A stretch of 26,268 nucleotides of DNA from CAYXUW01 sp964468375 (GCA_964468375.1 CAYXUW010000012.1:1-26268), one strand, 5' to 3'; positions 1-7,908 are shown, counted from the first letter of the stretch. Notes: a model not told the origin generated them from the sequence alone. Program-made: numbers and translations.

Positions 1-1226
1 ATAGAACAGCCGAAGCCAATCAGCATCGGTATGAAGCTTTTGCCGTGCAGGCCGATTTTGTGCATTATTCTATCCATAACGAAGGCAGCCCTCGACATAT
101 AGCCAGAATCCTCAAGCAATGAAATCGCCATAAACAGCAGCAGTATATTGGGCAGGAAGACTATCACGCCGCCCACGCCGCCTATAACGCCGTCCACCAA
201 AAGCGATTTGAGCCAGTGCTCGGAGCCGGCTGGCCAAAAGCCCGCAATCGTATCGCCCAGCCAACTGAAGAAATGCTCAAGCCAGCCCATCGGGTATGCA
301 CCTATGGTGAACGTAAGCTGAAAAACCAGATACATCAGTATCAGGAAAATCGGCAGGCCGAGGGCACGGCTTGTCAGGACGGTATCTATCATATCGCTGG
401 TGCTGTGACGCAGCTCGACGGTTGTTTTAATGGTTTCCTGGCAGGCACCCGATATGAAGCCGTATCGGCGGTCGGCGGTTATGATTTCCGGCTCATCTCT
501 GAAAATACCTTTAAGATGCTCAATACTTGCGGCAGCGGCGTCGAGAGCTTCTTTGCTGCCGACCTTGGCGACTATATCGTTGTCGGCTTCGAGCAGTTTT
601 ATAGCCAGCCATCGTGAGCCGTATTTCTGTACCAATTCCGGCTCTTTGTCAGCGATAATTTTCTCGATTTTAGCCAGCTCTTTTTCAATTTCATCCCCGT
701 AGCTTACCTTATGCCTTCGTTCAGTTTTACCCTGCTGAACGGTCTCGATAATCGCTTCAAGCAGCGGCACTTTGCCTTTAGCTTTATTGCCGACGGTCGG
801 GACTATTTTGGCCTCCAGGAGCTCGGAGAGCTGGGCAATATCGAAAACCAGTCCCTGCTGCTCGGCAATATCGCTCATATTGAATGCCAGCACCAAAGGC
901 GCGTTCATCTCGATTAACTGCGTAGCAAGATATAAATTCCGCTCGATGTTCGAGGCGTCCACGATATCAACTACAACATCGGGCTGCTGCTCGATTATGA
1001 AATTACGTGCGATAAGCTCCTCGACCGAATAGGCCGACAAGCTGTAAGTCCCCGGCAAATCAACGAAGGTTATTTCATAGTCGCCGTGTCTGCACAGCCC
1101 TTCTTTTTTCTCGACCGTCACGCCGGGATAGTTTCCTACATGCTGGCGCGCACCGGTAAGCATATTGAATATGCTGGTTTTGCCGCTGTTTGGATTGCCC
1201 GCCAGGGCAACGGTGATTTTCTTCAT
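1..1226 (-). CDS. feoB: Ferrous iron transporter FeoB (partial, C-terminus beyond left edge)
   Basis: FeoB imports Fe2+ across the inner membrane and has an N-terminal GTPase-like domain. About 408 residues are visible. The G1 loop GNPNSGKT is at residues 10-17, G2 lies around GVTVEKKEG (35-43), G3 DLPG is at 56-59 and G4 NMSD at 116-119. A helical spacer follows, and the first membrane segments begin near residue 290. The sequence runs off the window within FIPMLIGFGCS, a conserved FeoB segment (Gly-Phe-Gly-Cys) in the first Gate region, so the remaining transmembrane half is missing only because of the window edge. The ATG at 1226 lies 4 bases after the feoA stop, which indicates one transcript with feoA and the upstream regulator. 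Identification is firm; iron dependence is inferred from the upstream operator. Confidence 0.97.
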   Translation of the reverse strand, partial: MKKITVALAGNPNSGKTSIFNMLTGARQHVGNYPGVTVEKKEGLCRHGDYEITFVDLPGTYSLSAYSVEELIARNFIIEQQPDVVVDIVDASNIERNLYLATQLIEMNAPLVLAFNMSDIAEQQGLVFDIAQLSELLEAKIVPTVGNKAKGKVPLLEAIIETVQQGKTERRHKVSYGDEIEKELAKIEKIIADKEPELVQKYGSRWLAIKLLEADNDIVAKVGSKEALDAAAASIEHLKGIFRDEPEIITADRRYGFISGACQETIKTTVELRHSTSDMIDTVLTSRALGLPIFLILMYLVFQLTFTIGAYPMGWLEHFFSWLGDTIAGFWPAGSEHWLKSLLVDGVIGGVGGVIVFLPNILLLFMAISLLEDSGYMSRAAFVMDRIMHKIGLHGKSFIPMLIGFGCS

Positions 1227-1230
1227 AATA

Positions 1231-1464
1231 TTAAAGCACCATAATCTTGTGGGCCATACCCCTGCCCAGCATCATCTTAGAACCCTTAACACTAACCACG
1301 AAAGGCCCGGGATGGCTGTTATTTACAACCGTTATCTCCACGTTCGGCACAAGCCCCATTGCCGCCAGCCGGCTGTTCAAGCCGTGTCCCGCATCTATTC
1401 TAACCAGTTTGACTTTCTCGCCGTTACGCACCATCGACAACGGCTTTAGCTGCTCGTCTGTCAT
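1231..1464 (-). CDS. feoA: FeoA domain protein
   Basis: A 77-residue FeoA-type protein with the small SH3-like fold that assists FeoB in ferrous iron uptake from the cytoplasmic side. Visible family features are the N-terminal PLSMVRNGEKVKLVRI, the central GLNSRLAAMGLVPN (FeoA consensus xxRLxxMGlxpG) and the C-terminal segment ending LGRGMAHKIMVL. Length matches the family (about 75-85 residues). Its ATG overlaps the stop codon of the upstream regulator in an ATGA, and its stop is 4 bases before feoB, so translation of all three genes is probably coupled. It is a separate gene here, not fused to feoB. Confidence 0.95.
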   Translation of the reverse strand: MTDEQLKPLSMVRNGEKVKLVRIDAGHGLNSRLAAMGLVPNVEITVVNNSHPGPFVVSVKGSKMMLGRGMAHKIMVL

Positions 1465-1940
1465 ATCTGTTTTCCTGTTCTTTGCCTCTTTTTGCTGCTG
1501 TTGTAAAAGCGCTCAAATTTACCCGCCAAATCGTGACCTTTTTCGCTGTTTCTTGAAACGAATTCGATAAAGGACAGTAATCTGGCGATGACCTCCGGGC
1601 CGAGAATATGTTCGGACTCGCACGCGGCCCGCTGGGCAATGTCCGGCTCGATGCCCAGGACATTGACAAAAAAGAATTTAAGAATATTATGCTTTTTTAC
1701 CACCTCGGCAGCAACCGCCCGCCCATTCTCGGTAAGCGTAACACAACCATAGGGTTCATAGTTAACTAACTGTTTTTTCTTCAAAACCCTTAAGGCACCG
1801 GTAACAGAGGCCTTAGAAACACCGAGCAAATCGGCAATATCCTTGCTATGTGCCGCCGCCGACTCACCGGCCAAATTGAAAATCGCCTCGAGATAATCTT
1901 CGAGCGAGGCACTTAAATTATCGTTTTTTAATTCAGCCAT
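1461..1940 (-). CDS. DtxR/IdeR-family metal-dependent repressor
   Basis: A 159-residue regulator: N-terminal winged helix-turn-helix (about residues 10-70, with SASLEDYLEAIF and SKDIADLLGVSKASVTGAL), then a dimerisation and metal-binding domain. The metal-site signature C107-x2-E110-H111 matches DtxR/IdeR (Cys102, Glu105, His106), whereas MntR usually has Glu at the first position. This favours Fe2+ as co-repressor (family knowledge plus inference). The C-terminal SH3-like domain of full-length DtxR is absent, and the separate downstream FeoA has that same fold. The ATG at 1940 is preferred over the TTG at 2006 because the TTG falls inside the -35 box and the extra residues resemble no DtxR N-terminus; AGGG lies just upstream. 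It probably represses its own operon. Confidence 0.92.
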   Translation of the reverse strand: MAELKNDNLSASLEDYLEAIFNLAGESAAAHSKDIADLLGVSKASVTGALRVLKKKQLVNYEPYGCVTLTENGRAVAAEVVKKHNILKFFFVNVLGIEPDIAQRAACESEHILGPEVIARLLSFIEFVSRNSEKGHDLAGKFERFYNSSKKRQRTGKQI

Positions 1941-1976
1941 AAACCCTGTTTTCGCCCTTAAAAAGCCATTTCTTAT

Positions 1977-2006
1977 ATTATAGTTAGGCCCACCTAACTT
2001 TGTCAA
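1977..2006 (-). promoter_or_regulatory. Sigma-70 type promoter of the regulator-feoA-feoB operon
   Basis: On the minus strand a perfect TTGACA (2006-2001) and a perfect TATAAT (1982-1977) are separated by 18 bases. The regulator ATG is 36 bases downstream of the -10. The whole spacer is occupied by the palindromic operator, so a bound repressor would exclude RNA polymerase. Confidence 0.85.
1982..1999. promoter_or_regulatory. Palindromic DtxR/IdeR-like operator
   Basis: Perfect 7-base arms AGTTAGG and CCTAACT flank a 4-base centre (CCCA on the plus strand). The TTAGG...CCTAA core and about 18-bp size resemble known DtxR/IdeR iron boxes. It lies exactly between the -35 and -10 of the operon that encodes a DtxR-type protein, which supports iron-dependent autorepression. 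Confidence 0.8.
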
Positions 2007-2070
2007 TAAAAACTAAGAAAAATTCATCAAAAGCCCTTGCCATCTAAAAAGGTTTGTTCTGCAGTGCGCC

Positions 2071-2099
2071 TTGTATTAAAATGTTCTGTTGTGTATTAA
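2071..2099 (+). promoter_or_regulatory. Possible promoter for the small gene and nrdJ
   Basis: TTGTAT (2071-2076) and TATTAA (2094-2099) are 17 bases apart, upstream of the ATG at 2123. Both boxes match consensus only partly. The two elements fall within a 9-base direct repeat, GTATTAAAA, at 2073-2081 and 2093-2101, so the repeat may be an operator or chance AT-rich sequence. Confidence 0.3.
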
Positions 2100-2122
2100 A
2101 AACGCGCTTAAGTGTGGGAAAA

Positions 2123-2326
2123 ATGTCTTCTTTCCGATATAAAGCAAGTTCGTTTCTCGGTTCGCTGGCCGGAGGACTGCTGTCGCTATTCGGCAAATCA
2201 CCAGCGAAGCCCGCTACGGAGGACTTCAAGCGGATGGAATTTGAAACCAGCACGCAGCGCCTGGGGGCCCGATTCACTGAAAAGATTCGCGGGGTCTTCA
2301 GATTCAGATGGCTTAGAAAATTTTAG
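2123..2326 (+). CDS. Small basic protein of unknown function upstream of nrdJ
   Basis: 67 residues from the ATG at 2123, which is preferred over an in-frame start at 2054 because it gives a coherent protein (MSSFRYKASSFLGSLAGGLL...) and lies downstream of the possible promoter. The N-terminal part has a short Gly/Leu-rich hydrophobic stretch (about residues 10-22, FLGSLAGGLLSLF). The C-terminal half is polar, ending with TEKIRGVFRFRWLRKF, rich in Arg/Lys and aromatic residues. I do not recognise a named family. It sits 27 bases before nrdJ on the same strand, so co-transcription is likely. The amphipathic and basic composition could suit membrane or nucleic-acid contact, but that is speculation. 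Its reality rests on position, composition and reading direction only. Confidence 0.55.
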   Translation: MSSFRYKASSFLGSLAGGLLSLFGKSPAKPATEDFKRMEFETSTQRLGARFTEKIRGVFRFRWLRKF

Positions 2327-2353
2327 CTTTATATCACGGAGCCGGAGTTTCAT

Positions 2354-4195
2354 ATGGGAGAGTTTAACATTACACCGCCGGACAGAGCACCTGTGCTAAG
2401 TAAAAATGCTCTGGCCGTATTGCAAAACCGATATCTCATCAAAGACAAGGAAGGCAAATGTATCGAAACGCCGACTCAGCTTTTCAGCAGAGTCGCCTTG
2501 CTTGCAGCTAAATCCGAAGCCAAATACGGAGCAACAAACAGTGAAGTAAATACGTGGCAAAGGAAATTTTATAATCTGATGGTTTCGCTGAAGTTTCTGC
2601 CCAACTCTCCTGCCCTGATGAATGCCGGACAACGTGGGACGCTCAGCGCGTGCTTTGTTCTGCCGATTGAAGACAGTATAGAAGGTATATTCGAAACGAT
2701 TAAGCAGACCGCTTTGATTCAGCAAGCGGGCGGCGGAACCGGATTTTCGCTCGATAAATTAAGACCCACCGGCGACCGCGTGGCATTCAGCGGCGGCACA
2801 ACTTCCGGGCCGATAAGTTTCTGGCGGGTCTTTTCCGAAACTACCGATGCAATTCAACAGGGAGCTTTCCGCCGCGGCGCAAATATGGGTATGATGAGCA
2901 TCGACCATCCGGATATACTGAAGTTCCTGCACGCCAAACAAAATGTAAAGGCATTTACCAACTTCAATATTTCCGTCAAAATCACCGACAGCTGGATGAA
3001 AAAACTTTCCATCTCGGGCAAGCAGCCGCACGTTGTGAAAAACCCGCGCACGCAACAGCAGTATTTGCTACCCCGCAGAATTAATATTTCAAACTACACG
3101 ATAAAAGATTTGCGCAAGCTGACCGGCAAACCGCCACGGTCGGGAAGTTCGAATAAATTCTATACCATCAGCGACATTTGGAAAGTGATAATCAAGTGCG
3201 CTCATAAAACCGGCGAGCCGGGTGTAGCTTTTATCGACCGAATCAACCGTGATAATCCGACACCCTCGCTCGGCAGAATAGAGGCGACCAATCCATGCGG
3301 GGAACAACCGCTGCTTCCGTATGAGGCGTGCACGCTCGGCAGTATTAACCTTGCGAAGTTTGTTACGACAGAACAGTCAAAAGCGGAGATGAACTGGCCG
3401 GCACTGGCCGAGACGGTTAAACTGGGGGTGCGGTTTCTCGACAATATTATCGACGCCTGTAACTATCCCGTCAGAGACAGCATCCGCATGGCTCAGGGCA
3501 ACCGAAAGATAGGGCTCGGTGTTATGGGTTTCGCGGATTGTTTATTTCTGCTCGGCATACCGTATGATTCACAGGAGGGTGTCAATTTCGGGGAAACCGT
3601 TATGAAGTTTATCAATGAAAATGCGCGCGGGGCCAGTGGCACTCTTGCCAATCTGCGCGGGCCATTCCCAAACTGGAGTGACAGCATCTGGCGAACCAAA
3701 AGGAACAGGAAAGTTCGTAACGCCGCTATTACCTGCGTAGCCCCGACCGGCACCATAAGTATTATTGCAGATTGTTCATGTGGAATTGAGCCGGCCTATT
3801 CGCTGGTGTTTTTCCGCCAGATATTGAATGGGTCAAAAATGCTGCAAATAAACCCCATTTTCAAACAAGCGGCTGAAAAAGGCGGTTTCTATAACAAAAA
3901 GCTGGAAAAACAAATTGCCAAAACCGGCAGTATCCAGAAAATCCGTCAGATACCAGCCAAAATACGCAAAGTCTTCGAATGCGCCTACGACATCAAGCCC
4001 CAATGGCATATTCGGATGCAAGCGGCTTTTCAAAAGCACTGCGATGCCGCGGTCAGTAAAACCATAAATTTCAATGAAAAGGCCACTGTTGCAGCGGTCG
4101 ACAAGGCCTATAAATCGGCCTATAATCTCGACTGTAAAGGGATTACGATTTACCGCCGCCAGAGCAGAGAACATGAGCCGATGAGTCTTTATTAG
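2354..4195 (+). CDS. nrdJ: Class II (adenosylcobalamin-dependent) ribonucleotide reductase, short form lacking the C-terminal redox tail
   Basis: Reduces ribonucleotides to deoxyribonucleotides using a B12-generated thiyl radical, without oxygen. The 613-residue protein has the NrdJ core: C100 (LSACFVLP) and C326 (YEACTLGSINL) as the probable active-site redox pair, the radical triad N313-C315-E317 in ATNPCGEQ, and the loop APTGTISIIADCSCGIEP (463-480). No ATP-cone domain is present. It ends at NLDCKGITIYRRQSREHEPM, where most family members continue for 100 or more residues to a C-terminal CxxC redox tail; that tail is absent and nothing resembling it follows. Pseudomonas splits this function into NrdJa and NrdJb, so a partner elsewhere is possible. 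GGAG lies 7 bases before the ATG. Probably co-transcribed with the small upstream gene. Confidence 0.93.
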   Translation: MGEFNITPPDRAPVLSKNALAVLQNRYLIKDKEGKCIETPTQLFSRVALLAAKSEAKYGATNSEVNTWQRKFYNLMVSLKFLPNSPALMNAGQRGTLSACFVLPIEDSIEGIFETIKQTALIQQAGGGTGFSLDKLRPTGDRVAFSGGTTSGPISFWRVFSETTDAIQQGAFRRGANMGMMSIDHPDILKFLHAKQNVKAFTNFNISVKITDSWMKKLSISGKQPHVVKNPRTQQQYLLPRRINISNYTIKDLRKLTGKPPRSGSSNKFYTISDIWKVIIKCAHKTGEPGVAFIDRINRDNPTPSLGRIEATNPCGEQPLLPYEACTLGSINLAKFVTTEQSKAEMNWPALAETVKLGVRFLDNIIDACNYPVRDSIRMAQGNRKIGLGVMGFADCLFLLGIPYDSQEGVNFGETVMKFINENARGASGTLANLRGPFPNWSDSIWRTKRNRKVRNAAITCVAPTGTISIIADCSCGIEPAYSLVFFRQILNGSKMLQINPIFKQAAEKGGFYNKKLEKQIAKTGSIQKIRQIPAKIRKVFECAYDIKPQWHIRMQAAFQKHCDAAVSKTINFNEKATVAAVDKAYKSAYNLDCKGITIYRRQSREHEPMSLY

Positions 4196-4350
4196 TAAAT
4201 CCACGGCCGCGGGGGAAAATACAAAACCCCTACACACCATTAACGTAAAGCATTATAGGAACAAGCAAAATTGCAACTTTTTCGGTTAAAGGTGCTATTG
4301 GGCCGATGCCGATAAGAGAAGTGAAAGATAAAGAATTTTTCTCCCCTCCG

Positions 4351-4391
4351 GAAAACATCGGGTGGCGAACGTTGCTCGATGTTTTCTTTTT
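4351..4391 (+). terminator. Rho-independent terminator after nrdJ
   Basis: Perfect 10-bp stem GAAAACATCG (4351-4360) with CGATGTTTTC (4377-4386), a 16-base loop, then TTTTT (4387-4391) on the plus strand. It lies between convergent nrdJ and secA; the minus-strand side has no T tract. The 4196-4350 stretch holds no gene I can support. Confidence 0.6.
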
Positions 4392-4409
4392 ATGTTTACA
4401 CTTACCTTA

Positions 4410-7400
4410 TTACGCGTTTCTTCCGCAGCACTTTTTGTATTTTTTGCCGCTTCCGCAGGGACAGGGGTCATTTCGGCCGACCTTCGGATGCTCGAGTTTT
4501 ATCTGTTTGACCTTCTGCTCACCCTGAGGCGCCTGTGCAGCGGCCCGCTGCTGCTCAGCCATCGCAAACTGGCCCACCTCGTCATGAACTGTTTGACTTA
4601 CGTTCCAGACGCTTCTCGCCCGTGCGCCGGCTTCCAAACGCACCTTGAATATAATATCAGTAACGCGGTTCTCGATAGTTTCGAGCATCTCGTTGAACAT
4701 TCGGAAGCCCTCGCGTTTATACTCGATTTTAGGGTCCTTCTCGGCAAAAGCACGGAAATAAATATTGCTCTTCAAGTGGTCCATCGAATACAGATGGTCC
4801 TTCCACGTGCTGTCGTAAACCTGGAGCAGGACATATTTTTCGAGGTCGCTGAGCTCGGCACGCAAAAATTCTCTGGCTGTCTCATAAAGTTTGTCTTTGC
4901 GCTGCCCTTGCTGAGAAAGGTCGTCTTCACTTAAAGAAGCTTCGAACCTTTCATTGGCCCAATTTACTAATTCTGGAACATCCAGCTGAGCAATTTTATC
5001 GTCAAGCTCGCGGTCTAACTGACCGTTATTAAAACTCTCACTTAATTCGAGCAACTGCCTATGTAATGCCCCGGGGTTGGTATTCTGTATCTGCTCGACT
5101 GAAAAATCAGCGTTGTATTTTCTGTTCGCCCAGTCGGCCAGCGACTCAAACGCATATACGTTGGGACCCTGGGCCCCGTAAACCATGCTCATCGCAAATT
5201 CGACGGGATACTCAATCTCCCTTTTTCTGTATTTGGCTGTGACTTTCTCACCGAGCTGCTCACGGATTTGGGAGGTATTCAGACCTGCCAACTCGTCAGG
5301 GTCCAGTTTTACGTCGAACTTAGCTTTCGCCCATTCGGCAAGGGTGCGAACGGTAAAATCTTCTTTCAAAAATTCTACCAACTGCAAACAATCCTTTTTG
5401 TCAATCTGCTCGGCAGCGGCTGCAATCAATTGCTCCTCAATATCTTCGGGCTGCTGATTCTTGACTTTGGCGGGGCTTAGATTAACTTTGAATGCGCTCA
5501 TCGCCCATTTGCACAAGCCCGCAACATCCCAGCTTTGAGGGTCGGAATAGTCTTCGAGATACTCGCCCATAGAAAGTGATATCTCATTGGCGGTAATTTC
5601 TTTTGCCTGGTCTTTAATCAATCTTTCAATCTCTTCGGCTTTGGCCCCGGCAATGTCCGACGGCTTCAAATCGACACCGAAGTTGGTTCTAGCCCATTCG
5701 ATGATGCATTTAAGAGGATAATCGGTGCTGAGAATAGTATCACAATTATTCGCGATAGTGCGCTCTATCATCTCCTGAATAATGTTTTTGAGACCTTTGC
5801 CCGATAGGATTTTGCGCCGGCGGGAATAGAAGATTTTTCGCTGGTAGTCCATCACCTCATCGTATTCGAGCAAGCTTTTGCGTACCTCGAAGTTGCGTTC
5901 TTCAACCTTTTTCTGCGCCCTTTCAATCCCTTTGCTTATCCGCTTGTGAACGATTGGCTGTCCCTGCTCCCAGCCAATCCAGGAAAGCGCTTTGACCGTC
6001 CATTCCGGAGCAAAAGTTCGCATCAGGTCATCATCGAAACTAAGAAAGAACTGGCTGGAGCCGGCGTCACCCTGTCTGCCGCAGCGCCCGCGGAGCTGGT
6101 TATCGATTCTTCTGGCCTCGTGGCGCTCTGTTCCCAGAACGTGGAGGCCACCAAGCTCCGCCACCCCCGGGCCGAGCTTAATGTCTGTGCCCCTGCCGGC
6201 CATATTTGTTGCAATTGTTATATTGCCCCGCATCTGACCGTCCCGACTGGCGTGCTGCTGTCCGGCTTTGGCCACAATTTCAGCTTCCCTTGCATGATTT
6301 TTAGCGTTCAAAATCTCGTGCGGGTATTCTTTTCCGTATCGCCGCTTGAGCGCTTCGGACAACGCCTCATTTTTTTCGATACTTACCGTCCCCACAAGCA
6401 CAGGTCGGCCAGAGGTGCTGATACTGTTTATTTCTTCCACTATCGCGTCGAATTTTTCACGCATTGTTTTATAGATTACATCATCCTGGTCATCCCTTAT
6501 ACAGGGTTCGTTGGTCGGTATCACAACAACCTCGAGGTTGTAGATATTCATAAACTCTTCGGCTTCGGTAGCGGCTGTGCCAGTCATCCCCGCTATCTGG
6601 TCGTAGAGTTTGAAGAAATTCTGAAGGGTAATAGTGGCGAGCGTTTGTGTCTCTTCCTTAACCGAGACATTTTCTTTGGCTTCCACCGCCTGGTGCAGGC
6701 CGTCAGACCACTGCCGGCCGTGCATCAGCCGACCGGTAAACTCATCAACGATAACGACCTTGCCGTCCACGACAACGTAATCTTTTTCCCTTTCGAAGGT
6801 TACGTGGGCACGGAGACTTTGTTCCAGGAGGTGCGGCCAGTCCATATTCGAGCCGGTGAAAAACGAACCCACACCGGCTATATCCTGAGCCGCTCCTATG
6901 CCTTCGTGGGTTAGATGAACAGCTTTCCTGTCATATTCAACCTCGTAATACTGCGTAGCTTCCGTCAATTTGACCTGAGCGGCATTGAGCTCCGCTTCGG
7001 CTTTGTCAATTGCTTCCTGCGCCTCTTCGATTCGCCTGTTATCTTTGGCTTTCTTTGCCTCAGATAACTCACCTGCGCCGCCGGCCTGCGCCCGCTCGGC
7101 GGCATCGATTTGCTTTTTTATGTGGTCGTAGTTACTCTGCAGAGAGATTAATTTTCTCGACACCTCATCGGCTTTTTTATACCTGGAGACATCATCGAAG
7201 GCAGGGCCGGATATAATCAGAGGTGTTCTGGCTTCATCGATTAGAATCGAATCAACCTCATCGACTATGGCATATTCCAGCGGTCCCTGAACCATACGCT
7301 CAAGCGAGGTTTTCATATTATCACGGAGGTAATCAAAGCCGAACTCGTTATTTGTGCCGTATGTTATATCACAGCCGTACTGGCTTTTCCGTTCGTCGCC

Positions 7401-7904
7401 GCCCGTATCCATATCCGCCTGAATAGCACCTACGGTTAATCCCAGCGCTTTATAAACCGGTCCCATCCACTCAGCGTCGCGTTTAGCGAGGTAGTCATTA
7501 ACGGTAACGATATGAACTCTTCTGCCCGTTAGATGAACAAGGTATGCCGCCAGTGTCGCCACGAGCGTTTTGCCCTCGCCTGTCACCATCTCCGCGATTT
7601 TGCCGTCATAGAGGACGTTGCCCCCAATAAGCTGGACGTCAAAATGCCGCATTTCGACATCTCGCCTTGCCGCCTCACGAACAACCGCAAAGGCCTCCGG
7701 CAAAATATCCTCCGGTTTTGTGCCCGCTTTTAACTTCGCTTTGAACTCTGCTGTTTTTGCCTTCAGCTGTTCATCATCGAGAATTTGTATCTGCTCTTCG
7801 AATTGACTCGCCTGCTGAGCAACTACGGAATACGCCTTTATTAACCGCTCATTCCGCGAGCCGAAAAGTTTCAGAAGAATCTTGCCTATTTTGCTTAACG
7901 GCAT
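4410..7904 (-). CDS. secA: Preprotein translocase ATPase SecA, long form with two inserts
   Basis: The motor that drives unfolded preproteins through SecYEG. At 1164 residues it is much longer than E. coli SecA (901). Visible elements: Walker A TGEGKT (108-113), DEVDSILIDEART (215-227), DEFTGRLMHGRQWSDGLHQA (387-406), MAGRGTDIKLG (568-578), the Q-rich helicase motif around DNQLRGRCGRQGD (601-613), and a C-terminal zinc site CPCGSGKKYKKCC (1148-1160) that in E. coli contacts SecB. Insert 1 is a charged, probably coiled-coil segment at about 261-318 inside the first nucleotide-binding domain. Insert 2, about 731-1013, is five degenerate repeats centred on (E/K/D/N)WA. It starts 4 bases after efp with no clear ribosome site, so translational coupling is likely. 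Long SecA forms are known in Planctomycetota. Confidence 0.97.
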   Translation of the reverse strand: MPLSKIGKILLKLFGSRNERLIKAYSVVAQQASQFEEQIQILDDEQLKAKTAEFKAKLKAGTKPEDILPEAFAVVREAARRDVEMRHFDVQLIGGNVLYDGKIAEMVTGEGKTLVATLAAYLVHLTGRRVHIVTVNDYLAKRDAEWMGPVYKALGLTVGAIQADMDTGGDERKSQYGCDITYGTNNEFGFDYLRDNMKTSLERMVQGPLEYAIVDEVDSILIDEARTPLIISGPAFDDVSRYKKADEVSRKLISLQSNYDHIKKQIDAAERAQAGGAGELSEAKKAKDNRRIEEAQEAIDKAEAELNAAQVKLTEATQYYEVEYDRKAVHLTHEGIGAAQDIAGVGSFFTGSNMDWPHLLEQSLRAHVTFEREKDYVVVDGKVVIVDEFTGRLMHGRQWSDGLHQAVEAKENVSVKEETQTLATITLQNFFKLYDQIAGMTGTAATEAEEFMNIYNLEVVVIPTNEPCIRDDQDDVIYKTMREKFDAIVEEINSISTSGRPVLVGTVSIEKNEALSEALKRRYGKEYPHEILNAKNHAREAEIVAKAGQQHASRDGQMRGNITIATNMAGRGTDIKLGPGVAELGGLHVLGTERHEARRIDNQLRGRCGRQGDAGSSQFFLSFDDDLMRTFAPEWTVKALSWIGWEQGQPIVHKRISKGIERAQKKVEERNFEVRKSLLEYDEVMDYQRKIFYSRRRKILSGKGLKNIIQEMIERTIANNCDTILSTDYPLKCIIEWARTNFGVDLKPSDIAGAKAEEIERLIKDQAKEITANEISLSMGEYLEDYSDPQSWDVAGLCKWAMSAFKVNLSPAKVKNQQPEDIEEQLIAAAAEQIDKKDCLQLVEFLKEDFTVRTLAEWAKAKFDVKLDPDELAGLNTSQIREQLGEKVTAKYRKREIEYPVEFAMSMVYGAQGPNVYAFESLADWANRKYNADFSVEQIQNTNPGALHRQLLELSESFNNGQLDRELDDKIAQLDVPELVNWANERFEASLSEDDLSQQGQRKDKLYETAREFLRAELSDLEKYVLLQVYDSTWKDHLYSMDHLKSNIYFRAFAEKDPKIEYKREGFRMFNEMLETIENRVTDIIFKVRLEAGARARSVWNVSQTVHDEVGQFAMAEQQRAAAQAPQGEQKVKQIKLEHPKVGRNDPCPCGSGKKYKKCCGRNA
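4866..5714 (-). repeat. Five degenerate ~40-residue repeats encoded within SecA
   Basis: SecA residues about 731-1013 contain five copies of a helical unit of the form (L/V)xxWAxxxFxxxLxxxxLxxxxxxxIxxxL. The anchoring tryptophans are W737, W800, W858, W925 and W982, spaced 63, 58, 67 and 57 residues. Examples are IIEWARTNFGVDL, LAEWAKAKFDVKL and LVNWANERFEASL. The units resemble the single segment found in the helical scaffold/wing region of ordinary SecA, so the insert probably arose by repeated duplication of that segment. Confidence 0.75.
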
Positions 7905-7908
7905 AGAG

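Noticed and set aside
1941..2006. N-terminal extension of the DtxR-type regulator from a TTG at 2006
   Set aside because: The TTG is part of the -35 box and the added residues are not family-like; the ATG at 1940 fits better.
2007..2353. Possible cobalamin riboswitch ahead of the B12-dependent reductase
   Set aside because: No B12-box-like sequence or large conserved fold was seen in the short upstream region.
4362..4934. A plus-strand open frame overlapping the 3' end of secA
   Set aside because: Antisense shadow of SecA's conserved C-terminal zinc site and helical scaffold.
5946..6914. A 322-codon open frame on the plus strand
   Set aside because: It lies entirely antisense to secA, whose reading frame is strongly supported by motifs along this stretch; the translated sequence resembles no protein family.
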